DNA of 64,000 nucleotides from Ferruginibacter sp. (lineage in GTDB: Bacteria; Bacteroidota; Bacteroidia; Chitinophagales; Chitinophagaceae): assembly GCA_025963635.1 (NCBI GenBank), contig JAOQAK010000072.1, forward strand, positions 62,001-126,000, in the 5' to 3' direction. A program made the translations under genes and the position numbers. Shown here piece by piece: positions 63,477-64,000 of the stretch. How positions within the stretch are numbered: the first letter of the stretch is position 1; the number at the start of each line of letters is the position of its first letter. The notes below the pieces were generated by a model. That model worked only from the letters and a program-made list of their open reading frames with translations, searched no databases and was not told the DNA's origin.

Positions 63477-64000
63477 GTGAAACATCGCAATAATTTTTTT
63501 TATTGGTTGCTGATAGGCTCAATTGCAGCAGGCTGTTTTTTTACTAAATCAGCCAGTGGTCAGTCTCAGGTTTACAGGCATATCCTGCTACATGGAAAAG
63601 TTTTAACGGCCGCGGGAAAACCACTTGCCAATATTGCTGTTACAGATGGCACCAGCATTGTTTCAACCAATGCCAAAGGCATCTACACGATACCAAGCAG
63701 CAATGAAGCTATGTTTGTTTATATCACTGTACCTGCAGGTTATGAAATACCCATGAAAAATTATATGGCTTTTTTCTACCAGGAAATTAAGGCAGTAAAT
63801 GGTGTTTTCAAAGCAGATTTTATATTATCGAAATTACAACAGGATGATACCAGGCATTCAACAATAGTATGGGCCGATCCGCAGATCAACAATAAAGAAG
63901 AGGCGGACATGTTGCTCGCCACTGCCGTGCCTGATACCAGGGAACTGGCGAAGGAATTATCTGCAAAAGGACCGGTGCAGGGGATTGCTGCCGGGGATCT
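63477..64000 (+). CDS. Calcineurin-like phosphoesterase with N-terminal beta domain (3' end outside window)
   Basis: A GTG at 63477 opens a frame that runs off the window end (174 codons visible). A signal sequence with possible lipobox ('SIAAGCFFTK') comes first. A transthyretin-like metallophosphoesterase N-terminal domain follows ('GKPLANIAVTDGTSIVSTNA', 'GIYTIPSS', 'VYITVPAGYEIP'), and then the start of the phosphoesterase ('IVWADPQINNKEEADML' and 'GIAAGD', where the metal ligands begin). Secreted proteins of this layout hydrolyse phosphoesters; in this operon the target may be a phosphorylated glycan. The start codon is weakly supported. Confidence 0.75.
   Translation, partial: MKHRNNFFYWLLIGSIAAGCFFTKSASGQSQVYRHILLHGKVLTAAGKPLANIAVTDGTSIVSTNAKGIYTIPSSNEAMFVYITVPAGYEIPMKNYMAFFYQEIKAVNGVFKADFILSKLQQDDTRHSTIVWADPQINNKEEADMLLATAVPDTRELAKELSAKGPVQGIAAGD

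Noticed and set aside
1..64000. Search for tRNA, rRNA, insertion sequences and phage genes
   Set aside because: No cloverleaf, rRNA-like stretch, transposase or integrase was recognised by eye; a dedicated scan (tRNAscan-SE, ISfinder) would settle it.

Overview
The window looks like a Bacteroidota chromosome, most likely family Chitinophagaceae (the rank below phylum is inference). The evidence is two SusC/SusD outer-membrane pairs, many SPII lipoproteins, promoters with the Bacteroidota -7 box TAnnTTTG, and no strong Shine-Dalgarno sequences. It is largely one long carbohydrate and amino/sugar-acid catabolic island. No rRNA, tRNA, CRISPR array, insertion sequence or phage gene was recognised.

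Layout. (1) 1-5,000: unlinked housekeeping and hypothetical genes: the end of a Cof-type HAD phosphatase, gluconokinase, a TauE/SafE exporter, a secreted protein of unknown role, a DUF6526-like membrane protein, a frameshifted small gene, a 33-residue membrane peptide, and a dispersed repeat. (2) 5,045-8,414: a tight operon of a 3-hydroxyacyl-CoA-dehydrogenase-like protein lacking its catalytic His, an M19 dipeptidase and a D-threonine-aldolase-like PLP enzyme. (3) 8,566-15,631: a putative glycosidase, SusC/SusD pair 1 and an InlB-repeat-like lipoprotein. (4) 15,632-16,397: a noncoding region with a cluster of REP-like palindromes. (5) 16,398-31,953: glycosidases (clan GH-A lipoprotein, two GH42-like paralogues around a GH78 rhamnosidase and a sulfatase, GH3), then RidA, an intact 3HCDH-like dehydrogenase and a GSA-aminotransferase-like enzyme. 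(6) 32,248-36,402: a Tat-type GH20-like protein, an APC permease and a ceramidase-like hydrolase. (7) 36,676-50,210: an AraC regulator divergent from an operon with amidohydrolase, DUF4861 protein, heparinase II/III-type lyase, NagB-like deaminase, ExuT-like MFS transporter, a CBM9/YCF48/PIG-L fusion and a ComA-like protein. (8) 50,375-64,000: a ROK repressor divergent from an operon with AGE epimerase, FAD oxidoreductase, SusC/SusD pair 2, a DUF5018-like lipoprotein, a GH10-like lipoprotein and a metallophosphoesterase cut by the window edge.

How the genes may work together. Secreted and surface enzymes (rhamnosidase, sulfatase, beta-glycosidases, lyase, PIG-L deacetylase) would trim an acidic, probably sulfated and amino-sugar-containing glycan. 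Two SusC/D pairs would import oligomers, and MFS/APC permeases the monomers. NagB-like, AGE-epimerase, PLP and 3HCDH enzymes would process amino sugars or amino/hydroxy acids. The substrate is inferred from gene content only.

The strongest new signal is regulatory. A 37-bp element occurs in two perfect copies (8566-8602 and 37750-37786) and one diverged copy (5045-5081). Each ends at the same distance (20 bases between) before a perfect TAnnTTTG -7 box, and each lies in front of an operon. This suggests one regulon tying together parts 2, 3 and 7, and the AraC protein at 36,676-37,545 is the obvious candidate activator.
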